NCBI GenBank assembly: GCA_045590155.1
Contig: JAZNQL010000046.1
Span: 1 to 21,996, forward strand
Length of the DNA stretch: 21,996 nt
Direction of reading: 5' to 3'
Source: JAZNQL01 sp045590155
Lineage (GTDB): Bacteria; Bacillota; Clostridia; UMGS1883; UMGS1540
The notes beneath the pieces were generated by a model that saw only the letters and a program-made list of their open reading frames with translations, ran no database searches and was not told the origin of the DNA. Of the stretch, positions 13,432 to 21,996 are shown piece after piece (positions within the stretch are counted from its first letter, which is position 1; each line of letters opens with the position of its first letter). Position numbers and translations under genes: made by a program.

Positions 13432-15294
13432 TTATTCTTCCTCCACATTTTCAGATACTTTCAAGTTAAAAATCTCGTAAAATTCGTGACCTTCAAGCTT
13501 TTCTTTTTCTATCAGGGAATTTGCTACACGGTCAATTTTATCAATGTTATCTTTAACAAGCTTTTCACATCTTTCGTAAGAATCAGAAATAATAGCTTTA
13601 ACTTCACTGTCTATAATAGCGGCAGTTTCTTCACTGTAAGAACGTGTGTGTCCGTAGTCACGTCCGATAAATACTTCATTTTCGTCAGAACCGTACATAA
13701 CAGAACCGAGTTTATCACTCATGCCATAGCGTGTAACCATCTGGTTTGCAATTTTTGTTGCCTGCTGAATATCGCCCGAAGCACCGGTATTTATTTCACC
13801 AAACAGAATTTTTTCGGTAACACGTCCCGCCATACAAACAACTATATCGTCAAGCATTTCCTGTTTTGATATATATGTTTTGTCTGTGTCGGGTAAATAC
13901 ATAGTAAAACCGCCGGCACGTCCGCGGGGGATAATAGAAACCTGATGAACAGGGTCTTGAGTGGGCAAAAGTGCAGCAACAACAGCGTGACCAGCCTCGT
14001 GGAAAGCAGTAGTCTTTTTGTCTTTTTCTTTTATAACTCTGCTCTTCTTTTCTGTACCCATTACAACCTTCAATAAAGCTTCGTTAAGTTCAGGCATATT
14101 TATCTGCTTTTTCTTTCTTCTTGCAGCTAAAAGAGCACCTTCGTTTAAAAGATTTTCAAGGTCTGCACCGGTAAAGCCGTAGGTTGTTTTAGCAATATCT
14201 TCCAAAGAAACGTCTTCGCCCAATGGCTTGTTTTTTGCATGAACCTTTAAAATAGCTTCTCTGCCTTTCTGGTCGGGGATACCAACAAAAATCTGTCTGT
14301 CAAATCTGCCCGGACGTAAAAGTGCAGGGTCTAGAATATCAGCACGGTTTGTTGCAGCCATAACAATTATATTTTCGTTTACTGTAAAACCGTCCATTTC
14401 AACGAGTAATTGGTTTAAAGTCTGTTCGCGTTCGTCGTGACCTCCACCAAGACCTGTTCCTCTCTGACGTCCGACAGCATCAATTTCGTCGATAAAAATA
14501 ATACAGGGAGAATTTTTTTTAGCTTGTTCAAAAAGGTCGCGGACACGTGATGCACCAACACCAACGAACATTTCAACAAAGTCAGAACCGCTTATGCTGA
14601 AAAATGGAACGCCGGCTTCCCCGGCAACTGCTTTTGCAAGCAAGGTTTTACCTGTTCCCGGAGGTCCTACAAGCAACACACCTTTAGGAATACGTGCGCC
14701 AAGTTCTGTAAAGCGTGCAGGACTTTTCAAAAAGTCAACAATTTCAACAAGGTCTTCCTTTTCTTCATCGGCACCTGCAACATCAGCAAAGGTGTACTTT
14801 TTAGCATTTTCGTTAAGCTTTTGGGCACGGCTTTTACCAAACGACATAGCCTTGCCTGCACCGCCACCCTGCGATTGGCGCATAAATGCAAACCAGAACA
14901 CAGCAAGCATTATAATTATAATAAGAGTAGGAAGCATCGAAATCCAGAAAGGAACAGCATCAGGGGCATCCATTAAAAGAGTAAGAGTACCGTTTGAAGT
15001 CTGTTCTCGTATTACATCTCCCACATGAGTATAAAGAATCTCGGGAGATGGGATTTCTGTAATTATAGTATTATATTCTTTTCCGTTATCGTCTTTGATT
15101 TTACTGTATAAAGTAGCCGTAACAAGTTGTTCTTCAATAACCATTTCTTTTATTTCGGAAGAGCGCAGATATCCTTCAAATTCCGAGAAAGAAACCTCGT
15201 TTACTCCACCACCTGTTGAAATAGTTGAGTATATTAAAAATACAACAAAAAATAAGATAATCCAAAACGATAAGTTTTTGAGGATTTTAGGCAT
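13432..15294 (-). CDS. ftsH: ATP-dependent zinc metalloprotease FtsH
   Basis: FtsH is a membrane-anchored hexameric AAA+ protease that degrades misfolded membrane proteins and selected regulators. In this 620-residue protein transmembrane helices lie at about 8-26 and 114-138 around an extracytoplasmic domain. The AAA module has Walker A GPPGTGKT (210-217), Walker B IIFIDE (265-270) and the second region of homology with TNRADILDPALLRPGRFDRQ. The protease has HEAGH (432-436) and the third zinc ligand D508 in GASGDIQQA. GGAGGAC precedes the ATG. In many Firmicutes ftsH follows tilS and hpt, exactly as here. A probable internal promoter (15328-15356) lets ftsH and the peptidase be expressed apart from the rest of the operon. 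Confidence 0.98.
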   Translation of the reverse strand: MPKILKNLSFWIILFFVVFLIYSTISTGGGVNEVSFSEFEGYLRSSEIKEMVIEEQLVTATLYSKIKDDNGKEYNTIITEIPSPEILYTHVGDVIREQTSNGTLTLLMDAPDAVPFWISMLPTLIIIIMLAVFWFAFMRQSQGGGAGKAMSFGKSRAQKLNENAKKYTFADVAGADEEKEDLVEIVDFLKSPARFTELGARIPKGVLLVGPPGTGKTLLAKAVAGEAGVPFFSISGSDFVEMFVGVGASRVRDLFEQAKKNSPCIIFIDEIDAVGRQRGTGLGGGHDEREQTLNQLLVEMDGFTVNENIIVMAATNRADILDPALLRPGRFDRQIFVGIPDQKGREAILKVHAKNKPLGEDVSLEDIAKTTYGFTGADLENLLNEGALLAARRKKKQINMPELNEALLKVVMGTEKKSRVIKEKDKKTTAFHEAGHAVVAALLPTQDPVHQVSIIPRGRAGGFTMYLPDTDKTYISKQEMLDDIVVCMAGRVTEKILFGEINTGASGDIQQATKIANQMVTRYGMSDKLGSVMYGSDENEVFIGRDYGHTRSYSEETAAIIDSEVKAIISDSYERCEKLVKDNIDKIDRVANSLIEKEKLEGHEFYEIFNLKVSENVEEE

Positions 15295-15327
15295 TAAAAT
15301 GTCCTCCAGTTTCTAAAATTTTTTAGC

Positions 15328-15356
15328 ATTCTATCATATAAGAATTGAGAATACAA
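15328..15356 (-). promoter_or_regulatory. Probable internal promoter before ftsH
   Basis: On the minus strand TTGTAT (15356-15351) and TAGAAT (15333-15328) are 17 bases apart in the 93-base gap between hpt and ftsH, the only sizeable gap in the operon. No terminator hairpin is visible there. Confidence 0.55.
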
Positions 15357-15387
15357 CTATTTTTATAAAAAGTTCAAAAAAATTTAA

Positions 15388-15927
15388 CTATTTTTCATAT
15401 ACACAAGGCTTTAAAACACCAATATAGGGTAAATTGCGGTAACGTTCAGCAAAATCAAGTCCGTAACCTACAACAAATTCATCAGGAACGTCAAAACCTA
15501 CATAATCAACATCAATTTCCACACGACGGCGTGCAGGTTTGTTAAGTAAAGTACATATTTTTACACTTTCTGCGCCACGGCTTTTAAGTAATTCGGTAAT
15601 ATGCTTTAAAGTGAATCCGCTATCCAAAATATCTTCGGCAATAAGCACATCATAGCCCGAAAGGTCCTGCTTTGTATCTTTTATTACATTTATTTTCTGA
15701 CTTGTTATATGTGAATCTGCGTAGCTTGATACAACCATAAAATCAATAGATGTATCAAGGTCAATTCTGCGCATTAAGTCAGCTGCAAAAACAAACGCAC
15801 CCTTCAAAACGGAAATTATTAAAACATTTTTGTTTTGATAATCTTTTGTAATCTGGGCGGCAAGTTCTTTAATTTTTGCCTGTAATTCTTCTTCTGAAAT
15901 TAAAATTTTTTCAACGTCCTTGTGCAT
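15388..15927 (-). CDS. hpt: Hypoxanthine phosphoribosyltransferase
   Basis: Hpt salvages hypoxanthine and guanine to IMP and GMP using PRPP in the cytoplasm. The 179-residue protein shows the PRPP-binding motif VLIAEDILDSGFTL near the middle, SVLKGAFVFAADL in the N-terminal half and DYVGFDVPDEFVVGYGLDFAERYRNLPYIGVL at the end. The frame extends six codons upstream to a TTG, but ATG 15927 has AAAGGA about 9 bases upstream and is the better start. It overlaps the 3' end of tilS by 17 bases, indicating coupling. In B. subtilis the tilS-hpt-ftsH order is conserved and Hpt can interact with TilS at the ftsH promoter; whether that holds here is unknown. Confidence 0.96.
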   Translation of the reverse strand: MHKDVEKILISEEELQAKIKELAAQITKDYQNKNVLIISVLKGAFVFAADLMRRIDLDTSIDFMVVSSYADSHITSQKINVIKDTKQDLSGYDVLIAEDILDSGFTLKHITELLKSRGAESVKICTLLNKPARRRVEIDVDYVGFDVPDEFVVGYGLDFAERYRNLPYIGVLKPCVYEK

Positions 15928-17221
15928 CTTCAGTATTCCTTTCAATGTTAATGTATATTATTTTTTCATCCTTTTTAGGGACAAAATCTTTATCACGTCG
16001 TAAATTACCAACAGAGGCTATTTTGTTATTACATATTATAACCGGAATTTCATCTCTTTTGTACGCCGGAATTTTATTATCGGTAAAAAAATCACTTAAA
16101 TTTTTGGATCCTTTCATTCCTTCGGGAGAAAATCTGTCGCCATTCTCTTTTTTTCTTGCATAATACTCGTTAAAGGGAAGGGCAACGGCACCTTTGGTTT
16201 TTGTGTCCGAAAGGGTTATAACAATATTTGTTTGCGGAATATAATTTTTTCCGAAAACAAGCTTTGAACAGTAACTGGAGATTTTATTTTTTGTTATCGA
16301 AATAAATCCGCGTTCAGCACGGGCGATAAGACCTCCCGAAAGTTCAGCCTTTTTTCCGCAAGGCGCATCGGCAAGAGCAAAAACAGCCTCAATATCCTGT
16401 CTTGAAGGATTTTTTAAAACCTTTGAAATAATTCTTCCAGCCAAAGCACTGTTTTCAAGCAGAAGGGAAGAGTCAAGCAATACTGTGTTACCATCGTATT
16501 TAATAATCGGAAGAAGTGAAACCATTTCTTCTAAAAAATCGTCTTCTTTGCGTATTATTTCAGCACATCTTGAAGCGGCGTCAATAAAAGAAGGATTTAA
16601 CTCGCAAAGGATAGGCATAAGCTTATGTCTTACTTTGTTTCTAAAATAATCATCTGTTGCGTTTGTTTCATCTTCTGTCCACTCAAAAGAATTTTCCAAA
16701 AGAAAAGCTTCAATTTCATCTCGTGAAGTCTGCAAAAGCGGTCTTGCAACAAAATCGTCTCGCTTTGGTGCTATACCTGCAAGACCATGAGTCCCGCTTC
16801 CTCTTATAAGATGCATAAGCAGAGTTTCTGCCTGGTCATTTTTTGTATGGGCAGTTAATATTGCCGAAGCGGAGTATTCTTCTTTTAAAGCATGTAAAAA
16901 TTTATATCTTTCATTTCTTCCCGCAAGCTCTTCAGATATATTTTCTTCTTTTGCAATTCTTTTTATATCTGCAGAATAAACTTTAAAAGTAACACCCAAA
17001 GTTTCACACAAATTTTTTACAAAAAGTTCGTCACGCTTTGCCGTTTCTCTTAAATTGTGATTTACATGTGCGCATATTATATTAAGATTCCAGTCTAGTT
17101 TGCATAAAAGGTGTAAAAGACACACCGAATCAGCTCCGCCCGATACTGCTACTATAACAGTATCGCCATAGCTGAAAAGATTATTCCTCTTAATATAATC
17201 TGTAAACGATTTTAAAAGCAT
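15911..17221 (-). CDS. tilS: tRNA(Ile)-lysidine synthetase
   Basis: TilS attaches lysine to C34 of the CAU-anticodon tRNA-Ile with ATP, which changes its decoding from AUG to AUA; it is essential in most bacteria. The 436-residue protein has the N-type ATP pyrophosphatase P-loop SGGADS (27-32), the HVNHNLRETAKRDE segment, LTAHTKNDQAETLLMHLIRGSG and RPLLQTSRDEIEAF, followed by the substrate-binding and C-terminal TilS domains (DFFTDNKIPAYKRDEIPVI). The start ATG has GAAAGG upstream and lies 5 bases after the dnaB stop. Length is normal and nothing is missing. Confidence 0.97.
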   Translation of the reverse strand: MLLKSFTDYIKRNNLFSYGDTVIVAVSGGADSVCLLHLLCKLDWNLNIICAHVNHNLRETAKRDELFVKNLCETLGVTFKVYSADIKRIAKEENISEELAGRNERYKFLHALKEEYSASAILTAHTKNDQAETLLMHLIRGSGTHGLAGIAPKRDDFVARPLLQTSRDEIEAFLLENSFEWTEDETNATDDYFRNKVRHKLMPILCELNPSFIDAASRCAEIIRKEDDFLEEMVSLLPIIKYDGNTVLLDSSLLLENSALAGRIISKVLKNPSRQDIEAVFALADAPCGKKAELSGGLIARAERGFISITKNKISSYCSKLVFGKNYIPQTNIVITLSDTKTKGAVALPFNEYYARKKENGDRFSPEGMKGSKNLSDFFTDNKIPAYKRDEIPVIICNNKIASVGNLRRDKDFVPKKDEKIIYINIERNTEDAQGR

Positions 17222-17226
17222 TGTAC

Positions 17227-18555
17227 TTACCTTTCAGGTTCGTAATCTGTAAATAATGTATATTCGCCGCGCCAAACCAGGTCAACATAACCTGTTGCAC
17301 CATTACGGTGTTTTGCAATTTCGCATCTTGCAATGTTCTGTTCATCGGGAGGAACATCCTCGCCTGACTGACGGCTTAAGAACATAACTATATCAGCATC
17401 CTGTTCAATAGCGCCCGATTCACGCAAGTCACTTAAAATAGGACGCTTGTCGGCTCTTGCTTCGGCCGCACGGCTGAGCTGTGAAAGAGTTATTACAGGA
17501 ACATTAAGTTCTTTTGCAATAATTTTTATGGAACGTGATATTTCTGAAATTTCCTGCTGACGGTTATCAGACTTTTTTGAACCCTGCATAAGCTGCAAAT
17601 AGTCAATTACAACCATGCCAAGACCTTTTTCAAGCTTTAACCTTCTGCACTTTGCACGGATTTCAGATGCCGAAATACCAGGAGTATCGTCAATATAAAT
17701 AGGAGCTTTAACAAGTTTGCCCAAAGCGTGGGCAATTCTTGTCATATCATCTTGCGAGAGAGTACCGTTTTTCATATTTTCGCCGTGAACCATAGCTTCA
17801 CTTATCAAAAGACGGTTAACAAGTTGTTCTTTTGACATTTCAAGCGAGAAAATAGCAACAGGAGCATTCTTTGTTAAAGCAACATTTTTTGCAATATTTA
17901 AAGCAAAACTTGTTTTACCTATACCGGGGCGGGCAGCCAAAATAATAAGGTCTGTGTTCTGAAAACCGGCAGTCATTGCGTCAAGCCGTTTAAAACCGGA
18001 AGGGAGTCCCGAAATTTTGCCTGCATTTTCCCTTAAGTTTTCAATAGCCTTTATAGTTTCAGGCATAACATCACGTATGTGATAAAAACCTTGCGAAGTT
18101 CTGCCCTGTAAAATACTGAATATTTTTTGCTCGGCGTTATTCAAAATGGCCGAAACATCTTCAGCTTCCGAATAACTCATATCTGCAATTTCTGTGGATG
18201 CAGAAATGAGCTTACGCAAAATAGATTTATTTTTAACAATATCAATATAGTACTTTATATTTTCGGTAGTACTTACACTGTTTGCGACATTACCAATATA
18301 AGAAATACCACCTATCGAATCAAGCTTATCCGAAAGCTCTCCGCTTAAAGTAACAAGGTCTATGGGAGTATTTTGGGTAAAAAGATTCATTAAAGCATCA
18401 AAAATAACCTTGTGCTGCTGAAGAAAAAAGTCATCTGAACGAACGGCCTTTTCCATAACCTTAGTCAAGGCATCATGGCTTATTATCATACTGCCCAAAA
18501 CAGCCTGCTCAGCTTCAAGGCTGTATGGCATACTTCTTCCAAGTTGTGTATCCAT
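17227..18555 (-). CDS. dnaB: Replicative DNA helicase DnaB
   Basis: DnaB is the hexameric 5'-3' helicase of the replication fork. The 442-residue protein starts with PYSLEAEQAVLGSM typical of the N-terminal domain, then has the RecA-like domain with Walker A ARPGIGKTS near 208-216, the FSLEMSKEQLVNRLL segment, VIDYLQLM (Walker B), LSQLSRAAEARADKRP and LSDLRESGAIEQDADIVMFL. A GTG three codons upstream overlaps the AAGGAG site, so the ATG at 18555, with an 8-base spacer, is chosen. The gene lies between rplI and tilS in the long operon; rplI-dnaB adjacency is widely conserved in Firmicutes. No intein or insertion is present. The B. subtilis counterpart is called DnaC. Confidence 0.98.
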   Translation of the reverse strand: MDTQLGRSMPYSLEAEQAVLGSMIISHDALTKVMEKAVRSDDFFLQQHKVIFDALMNLFTQNTPIDLVTLSGELSDKLDSIGGISYIGNVANSVSTTENIKYYIDIVKNKSILRKLISASTEIADMSYSEAEDVSAILNNAEQKIFSILQGRTSQGFYHIRDVMPETIKAIENLRENAGKISGLPSGFKRLDAMTAGFQNTDLIILAARPGIGKTSFALNIAKNVALTKNAPVAIFSLEMSKEQLVNRLLISEAMVHGENMKNGTLSQDDMTRIAHALGKLVKAPIYIDDTPGISASEIRAKCRRLKLEKGLGMVVIDYLQLMQGSKKSDNRQQEISEISRSIKIIAKELNVPVITLSQLSRAAEARADKRPILSDLRESGAIEQDADIVMFLSRQSGEDVPPDEQNIARCEIAKHRNGATGYVDLVWRGEYTLFTDYEPER

Positions 18556-18567
18556 AGGAATCACTCC

Positions 18568-19014
18568 TTATTCAGCTTCTACTAAAACTTTTACTTTTGC
18601 AGTAACCGAAGGATAAATTTTAACATCAACTGTTATTTCACCTGTTGTTTTTATTCCGTCACCAAGGTCAATTTTTCTTTTGTCAACCACAACGTGTAAC
18701 TGCATCTTTATAGCGTTAGCAACATCCTGTCCTGTTATTGAACCAAAAAGCTTTCCGTTTGCACCGGCTTTGCCCGAAAGGCGAACTGCTTTACCGTCTA
18801 TTTTTGAAGCAGCTTCTTTAGCAGCTAAAAGCTCCTGTTCTTTGTGATACTGTGCCGAAGCTTCTTTTCCGGCAAGGTCATTTACAGCAGCCTTTGTAGC
18901 TTCTGAAGCCAAGCCTTTCGGAAACAAAAAGTTACGGGCATAACCGTCACTTACGTTTACAATCTGACCTTTTTTGCCCTGACCTTTAACGTCAGCATTT
19001 AAAATAACTTTCAT
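18568..19014 (-). CDS. rplI: 50S ribosomal protein L9
   Basis: L9 is a 148-residue two-domain protein of the large subunit that helps maintain reading frame. The N-terminal rRNA-binding domain is unmistakable (MKVILNADVKGQGKKGQ, VSDGYARNFLFPKGLA), followed by a long connecting helix (about 42-75, rich in Ala, Glu and Lys) and a C-terminal domain with GKLFGSITGQDVANAI. The start has GAAAGGA upstream. It follows gdpP by 22 bases and precedes dnaB by 12, the common Firmicutes arrangement. Confidence 0.98.
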   Translation of the reverse strand: MKVILNADVKGQGKKGQIVNVSDGYARNFLFPKGLASEATKAAVNDLAGKEASAQYHKEQELLAAKEAASKIDGKAVRLSGKAGANGKLFGSITGQDVANAIKMQLHVVVDKRKIDLGDGIKTTGEITVDVKIYPSVTAKVKVLVEAE

Positions 19015-19036
19015 TTTATATCAATCCTTTCAAGAA

Positions 19037-20992
19037 TTATTTGAATAAATATTTGTCAATAGCCTCACAAAGCATATCGTAAGCCTCGGGTACCGAAGCT
19101 TTTATCTGAGCACCTGCAACATTCATATGACCGCCGCCACCAAGTTTTTCTAATATAAGCTGAACGTTTATAGCACCTGTTGAACGCCCGCTAATTACAA
19201 CCTCATCGCCCGAAACGGCAAGAACAAAAGATGTATCAACTTCTGAAATGTTAAGGAGTTCGTCAGCAGCTTGAGCCACCATATACTGAGTAGCAGGCGC
19301 TTCTGTTGCCGAAATAGCAATATGCTCCTTGTAAATTTTAGCACTGCTTACAAGTTGGGTGCGTCCCATATAAGAATTAAAGTTGTTTTTAAAGAGCTGT
19401 TTTGCTGATAATGGGTCAACACCTGCTCTTCTTAAAAATGCGGCAGACTCAAGAGTTCTAACCCCTGTTTTAAATGTAAAGCCTTTAGTGTCAAGATATA
19501 TACCTGCATATAAAACTTCAGCCTCTTCAGGGAGCAGTCTTGCGCTGGGAAGATACTGGAACATTTCCGAAACAAGTTCGGATGCTGATGAAGCATAAGG
19601 CTCGTGATATGATAAAATAGCACCTTCAATGTAGTCAGAGCATCTTCTGTGATGGTCAATAAGAACAATGTGTTCTGTGTCGGATAAAAGGGAAGGGGTT
19701 TCCATATACGACAGAGAATGAGTATCCACAACCACGAGAAGAGTGTTGTTTGTTATAATTTCGTTAGCTTCTGCAGGAGAAATAAAAACTCCGTCATAAG
19801 CAGGCTTTTTGCAAAGCTTTTCACGTGCAGAAGCAACTGAATCATCGTGCATTTCCATGGCTATAAAGGTTTTTTTGCCATGCGCACGAGAAATTGCCGC
19901 AATCCCCGAACAAGCACCAAGACAGTCAATATCAGCATTTCTGTGACCTGTAATAATAACCTGCGAAGCATTTGAAATAAGCTCCCATAAAGCGTGAGAA
20001 ACAACTCTTGCCTTAACCTTGGTACGTTTTTCGGTTTCCTGCGTCTGTCCTCCAAAATAAGAAAGATGAGCATTGTTTTTAATGACCGCCTGGTCGCCGC
20101 CACGACCTAATGCCATATCAAGTGCTGCAGCTGCGAAAGAGTTATTTTCTGCAAGTGACCTTCCGCCAACACCAATACCAATACTTAATGTAGGAGTAAG
20201 GGCAAAAGAAGAGGTGATTTTATGCACCTGCTCTAAAATTTCAAAATTTTTAGCTTTCAGATTTTCCAAAGCGGCGTTGTTTATAAGAACAAAAAACTTA
20301 TCTTTTTCAAGCCTTTTTATTATTCCCGATAACGATGAAACAGAATGCACAAGCAAATTCCATATTTCGGAATTTATTCGTGAAGAGGAAGCTTCATCTT
20401 CGCCCTGCATAATTTCGTCATAGTTATCAAAGCATATCATAACGGGAACAGCCTTTTCATCAGTGTAAAGAGACTGTGCGGCTTCGGCTTCGGTAACATC
20501 TATAAAGAAAACAAAAATATTTTCGTCAGAACGGTTTGCTATAATGTCATAAAAACGTTCACGGATTTTTGTTCTTATAACAGGAAAAGAACCATCCTCG
20601 GTTTCAGCAGAAATATCAAAATTTTTAACCAGACTTACAAAATCACGATGGAACAAAAATTCTCCGTCAAAAAGCTTGTCAAGAGATTTGTTAAACCACA
20701 TAACCTTTCCCGAAAGGCTTAAAAGAGCTGAAGGGAAAGGAAAATGAGGAGATTCTTCAACACAACTTTTTATAAGGTCGCAGGATAGTGAATCAAAATA
20801 TTTTTTAAGATGTTTGTCAGAAGAACGGTCTCTTAAAAAATCTATTATTACTACAAGCAAAAAAATCAGACTAATTACAATCGCAAGCCATAACGGCGCA
20901 AAAACAAACGAAAGAACAACTGCGCAAAGCAAGGCTGCAATGTAAATAAATCCTCCCTTTATGTAGGGAACAATAGTGTAGTTTTTGTTCAA
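19037..20992 (-). CDS. gdpP: Cyclic-di-AMP phosphodiesterase GdpP (YybT family)
   Basis: GdpP hydrolyses c-di-AMP to pApA at the membrane and so influences potassium balance, osmotic stress and beta-lactam tolerance. The 651-residue protein has two N-terminal transmembrane helices (about 14-32 and 34-52), a PAS-like domain (about 80-170), a degenerate GGDEF domain (about 175-315, without an intact GGDEF motif) and a DHH-DHHA1 catalytic part: H350, D354 and D356 in ITGHRNADIDCLGA, D423 in VVDTHS, DHH at 446-448, and GGGGHMNVAGAQ near the end. The start is TTG at 20992 with a strong AAAGGAGG 8 bases upstream; no ATG competes. It lies between the yybS-like gene and rplI, as in B. subtilis. Confidence 0.96.
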   Translation of the reverse strand: MNKNYTIVPYIKGGFIYIAALLCAVVLSFVFAPLWLAIVISLIFLLVVIIDFLRDRSSDKHLKKYFDSLSCDLIKSCVEESPHFPFPSALLSLSGKVMWFNKSLDKLFDGEFLFHRDFVSLVKNFDISAETEDGSFPVIRTKIRERFYDIIANRSDENIFVFFIDVTEAEAAQSLYTDEKAVPVMICFDNYDEIMQGEDEASSSRINSEIWNLLVHSVSSLSGIIKRLEKDKFFVLINNAALENLKAKNFEILEQVHKITSSFALTPTLSIGIGVGGRSLAENNSFAAAALDMALGRGGDQAVIKNNAHLSYFGGQTQETEKRTKVKARVVSHALWELISNASQVIITGHRNADIDCLGACSGIAAISRAHGKKTFIAMEMHDDSVASAREKLCKKPAYDGVFISPAEANEIITNNTLLVVVDTHSLSYMETPSLLSDTEHIVLIDHHRRCSDYIEGAILSYHEPYASSASELVSEMFQYLPSARLLPEEAEVLYAGIYLDTKGFTFKTGVRTLESAAFLRRAGVDPLSAKQLFKNNFNSYMGRTQLVSSAKIYKEHIAISATEAPATQYMVAQAADELLNISEVDTSFVLAVSGDEVVISGRSTGAINVQLILEKLGGGGHMNVAGAQIKASVPEAYDMLCEAIDKYLFK

Positions 20993-21006
20993 TGGAAAAA
21001 CCTCCT

Positions 21007-21891
21007 TTAATCTTGGAGAGTACGGAAATCACGGTAACTGTCACGAATTCCTAAAAAGAGCAAAGCAAATTCAGCAATGGGTGACAAAAGTAAAATTCCC
21101 GCTACAGGTATAAGTATGCGAAAAACTTTTGGCATATTTATCTTTTTAAAATAAAACGATACAACCGAAAGACCGCATATAATTATTATTGTAGACACTA
21201 TAAAAAGCACATTCAGTAAAATGGGCGAGTAAATGCCACCAATAAGCGACAGTACGGCAAGGATTAAAAATACTGTCATCATTGAACGGGGCAGTCTTAA
21301 TTCATAAAAGTAGGGCATACTGTAAGCTTCACCCGATTTTTCAAGTAAAAACCTTGAAATACCGAATATAAAATATACAAGCATTGCAGAGGATACAATT
21401 AAAAGAAAAGGAAGTAGGGCATCATAAAGAGAAAACATATAGTCAAACATGTCGCTAACCATTTCTTTTTCCTGCCCTGCAAAGTCAAAAAGAGCAAGAA
21501 TATTTTCAGGTTCGCCGAAAATAAGCTTTACAGCAGTGGTACCTTCTTTTTTGGAAAGATAGAAAATTTCTGCAAAAAGAACCATAGTTTCAGCCAGTGA
21601 AGAAAAAGCAACAGTTGTTCCAAAAGAAAGCTTTTTCCAAAAACAAAAGCCTAAAATAAAGGAAGCAGGTATTGCTAAAACTATTGATGACAAAGCGTTA
21701 AGTCCGCCCATAGCATAACTTAAAGCTAAAGTTGTTACCGTCGGTATAAGAACAAACAAGCCGTGTTTTCCAAAACAAACAGCTATTGTTACCGAAAAAA
21801 TAACAAGGGCAACAAAGGGCGAAACAAATACCAGGCCAAGAGCACTGATTATACTTAAAAATAAAAAAGTAATTAAGCTTTTAACGTTCAT
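21007..21891 (-). CDS. yybS: YybS-like DUF2232 membrane protein
   Basis: This roughly 294-residue protein is highly hydrophobic, with about eight membrane segments from the N-terminus (ITFLFLSIISALGLVFV) to the C-terminus (VFRILIPVAGILLLS), and matches the DUF2232/YybS family by composition, length and position directly ahead of gdpP. The family resembles small-molecule transporters in fold, but no substrate is known. The frame reaches a TTG six codons upstream at 21909, which lacks its own ribosome binding site; the ATG at 21891 has GGAG about 12 bases upstream, longer than ideal, so the start is somewhat uncertain. It is the first gene of the operon and ends 14 bases before gdpP. Confidence 0.83.
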   Translation of the reverse strand: MNVKSLITFLFLSIISALGLVFVSPFVALVIFSVTIAVCFGKHGLFVLIPTVTTLALSYAMGGLNALSSIVLAIPASFILGFCFWKKLSFGTTVAFSSLAETMVLFAEIFYLSKKEGTTAVKLIFGEPENILALFDFAGQEKEMVSDMFDYMFSLYDALLPFLLIVSSAMLVYFIFGISRFLLEKSGEAYSMPYFYELRLPRSMMTVFLILAVLSLIGGIYSPILLNVLFIVSTIIIICGLSVVSFYFKKINMPKVFRILIPVAGILLLSPIAEFALLFLGIRDSYRDFRTLQD

Positions 21892-21930
21892 TTTGCACAA
21901 AATCTCCAAAATTTAAAGCATATTTAAGAT

Positions 21931-21959
21931 ATTATATCATTGTAGGAATTATTTGTCAA
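21931..21959 (-). promoter_or_regulatory. Consensus promoter of the yybS-gdpP-rplI-dnaB-tilS-hpt operon
   Basis: On the minus strand TTGACA (21959-21954), a 17-base spacer and TATAAT (21936-21931) match the sigma-A consensus at every position. Transcription would begin near 21924, with a leader of about 30 bases. Confidence 0.88.
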
Positions 21960-21974
21960 GAAAGCAGAAAAATA

Positions 21975-21992
21975 ACTTTTTTTAAAAAAAGT
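21975..21992. repeat. 18-bp A/T palindrome upstream of the operon promoter
   Basis: The sequence is A-C followed by seven T, seven A and G-T, a perfect inverted repeat centred between 21983 and 21984. It lies about 16 bases beyond the -35 box, where an UP element would be expected. It could equally be part of a hairpin belonging to the next gene outside the window. Confidence 0.5.
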
Positions 21993-21996
21993 GTTG

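Noticed and set aside
13486..15028. Plus-strand open frames opposite ftsH
   Set aside because: They lie wholly within a strongly conserved gene on the other strand, have low-complexity composition and lack ribosome binding sites; they are antisense shadows.
19432..20423. Alternative frames overlapping gdpP on both strands
   Set aside because: They are fully contained in an intact gdpP with all catalytic motifs, and none has a convincing start or known motif.
1..21996. CRISPR arrays, insertion sequences, integrases, toxin-antitoxin pairs or defence genes
   Set aside because: No regularly spaced repeats, transposase or integrase motifs, terminal inverted repeats or recognisable defence domains were seen; the five tRNAs are not followed by an integrase or a duplicated tRNA end.

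Overview
The window is AT-rich chromosomal DNA from a Gram-positive, low-GC bacterium, most likely an anaerobic spore-former of class Clostridia. The evidence is the gene content (an IreB-family regulator, a GdpP-type c-di-AMP phosphodiesterase between yybS-like and rplI genes, a C_GCAxxG_C_C redox-type protein, an OadG-like micro-subunit), the strong GGAGG-type ribosome binding sites, several TTG starts, and a 23-codon gene that aligns without gaps to the spore morphogenesis peptide SpoVM. No phage, insertion sequence, integrase or CRISPR array is visible; this is a mostly housekeeping region with a transport cassette in the middle.

Layout. 1-2293 (minus strand): the start of an Fe-S cluster scaffold-like gene that runs off the left edge, and an Lrp/AsnC regulator translationally coupled to a class I aminotransferase. 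2399-2886 (plus): a five-gene tRNA operon (Gly-Arg-His-Gln-Lys) with a consensus promoter and an intrinsic terminator. 2915-6856 (plus): glycerate kinase with its own promoter and terminator, then glyA and rarA from a second promoter. 6873-7979 (minus): ireB, the probable spoVM, an adjacent 48-codon one-helix membrane protein, and the C_GCAxxG_C_C protein. 8060-12034 (plus): a CLC anion transporter, then a promoter and a structured leader that resembles the yybP-ykoY (Mn2+) riboswitch class and ends in a terminator, followed by two ChrA-family half-transporters, a sodium-pump decarboxylase beta subunit and a tiny OadG-like subunit, closed by a terminator. 12049-21959 (minus): a long housekeeping operon, yybS-gdpP-rplI-dnaB-tilS-hpt-ftsH-M18 aminopeptidase, with one consensus promoter at its head and a second probable promoter before ftsH.

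How the genes fit together. GlyA, glycerate kinase and the aminotransferase belong to serine/glycine/amino-acid and C3 metabolism. The minus-strand operon joins second-messenger turnover (GdpP), translation (L9, TilS), replication (DnaB), purine salvage (Hpt) and membrane proteolysis (FtsH). The most notable part is the riboswitch-led cassette. A ligand-stabilised P1 helix would use the same strand as the 5' arm of the terminator, so ligand binding should switch on the ChrA pair and, by read-through, the orphan sodium-pump subunits. The other notable part is the pair of micro-genes at 7232-7472, which standard gene callers can miss.

Coordinates, motifs and signal spacings were read directly from the sequence. 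Family names rest on recognised motifs and remembered family features, not on any database search. Where a longer open frame exists, I chose starts by ribosome binding site, promoter or terminator position and say so in the entry.
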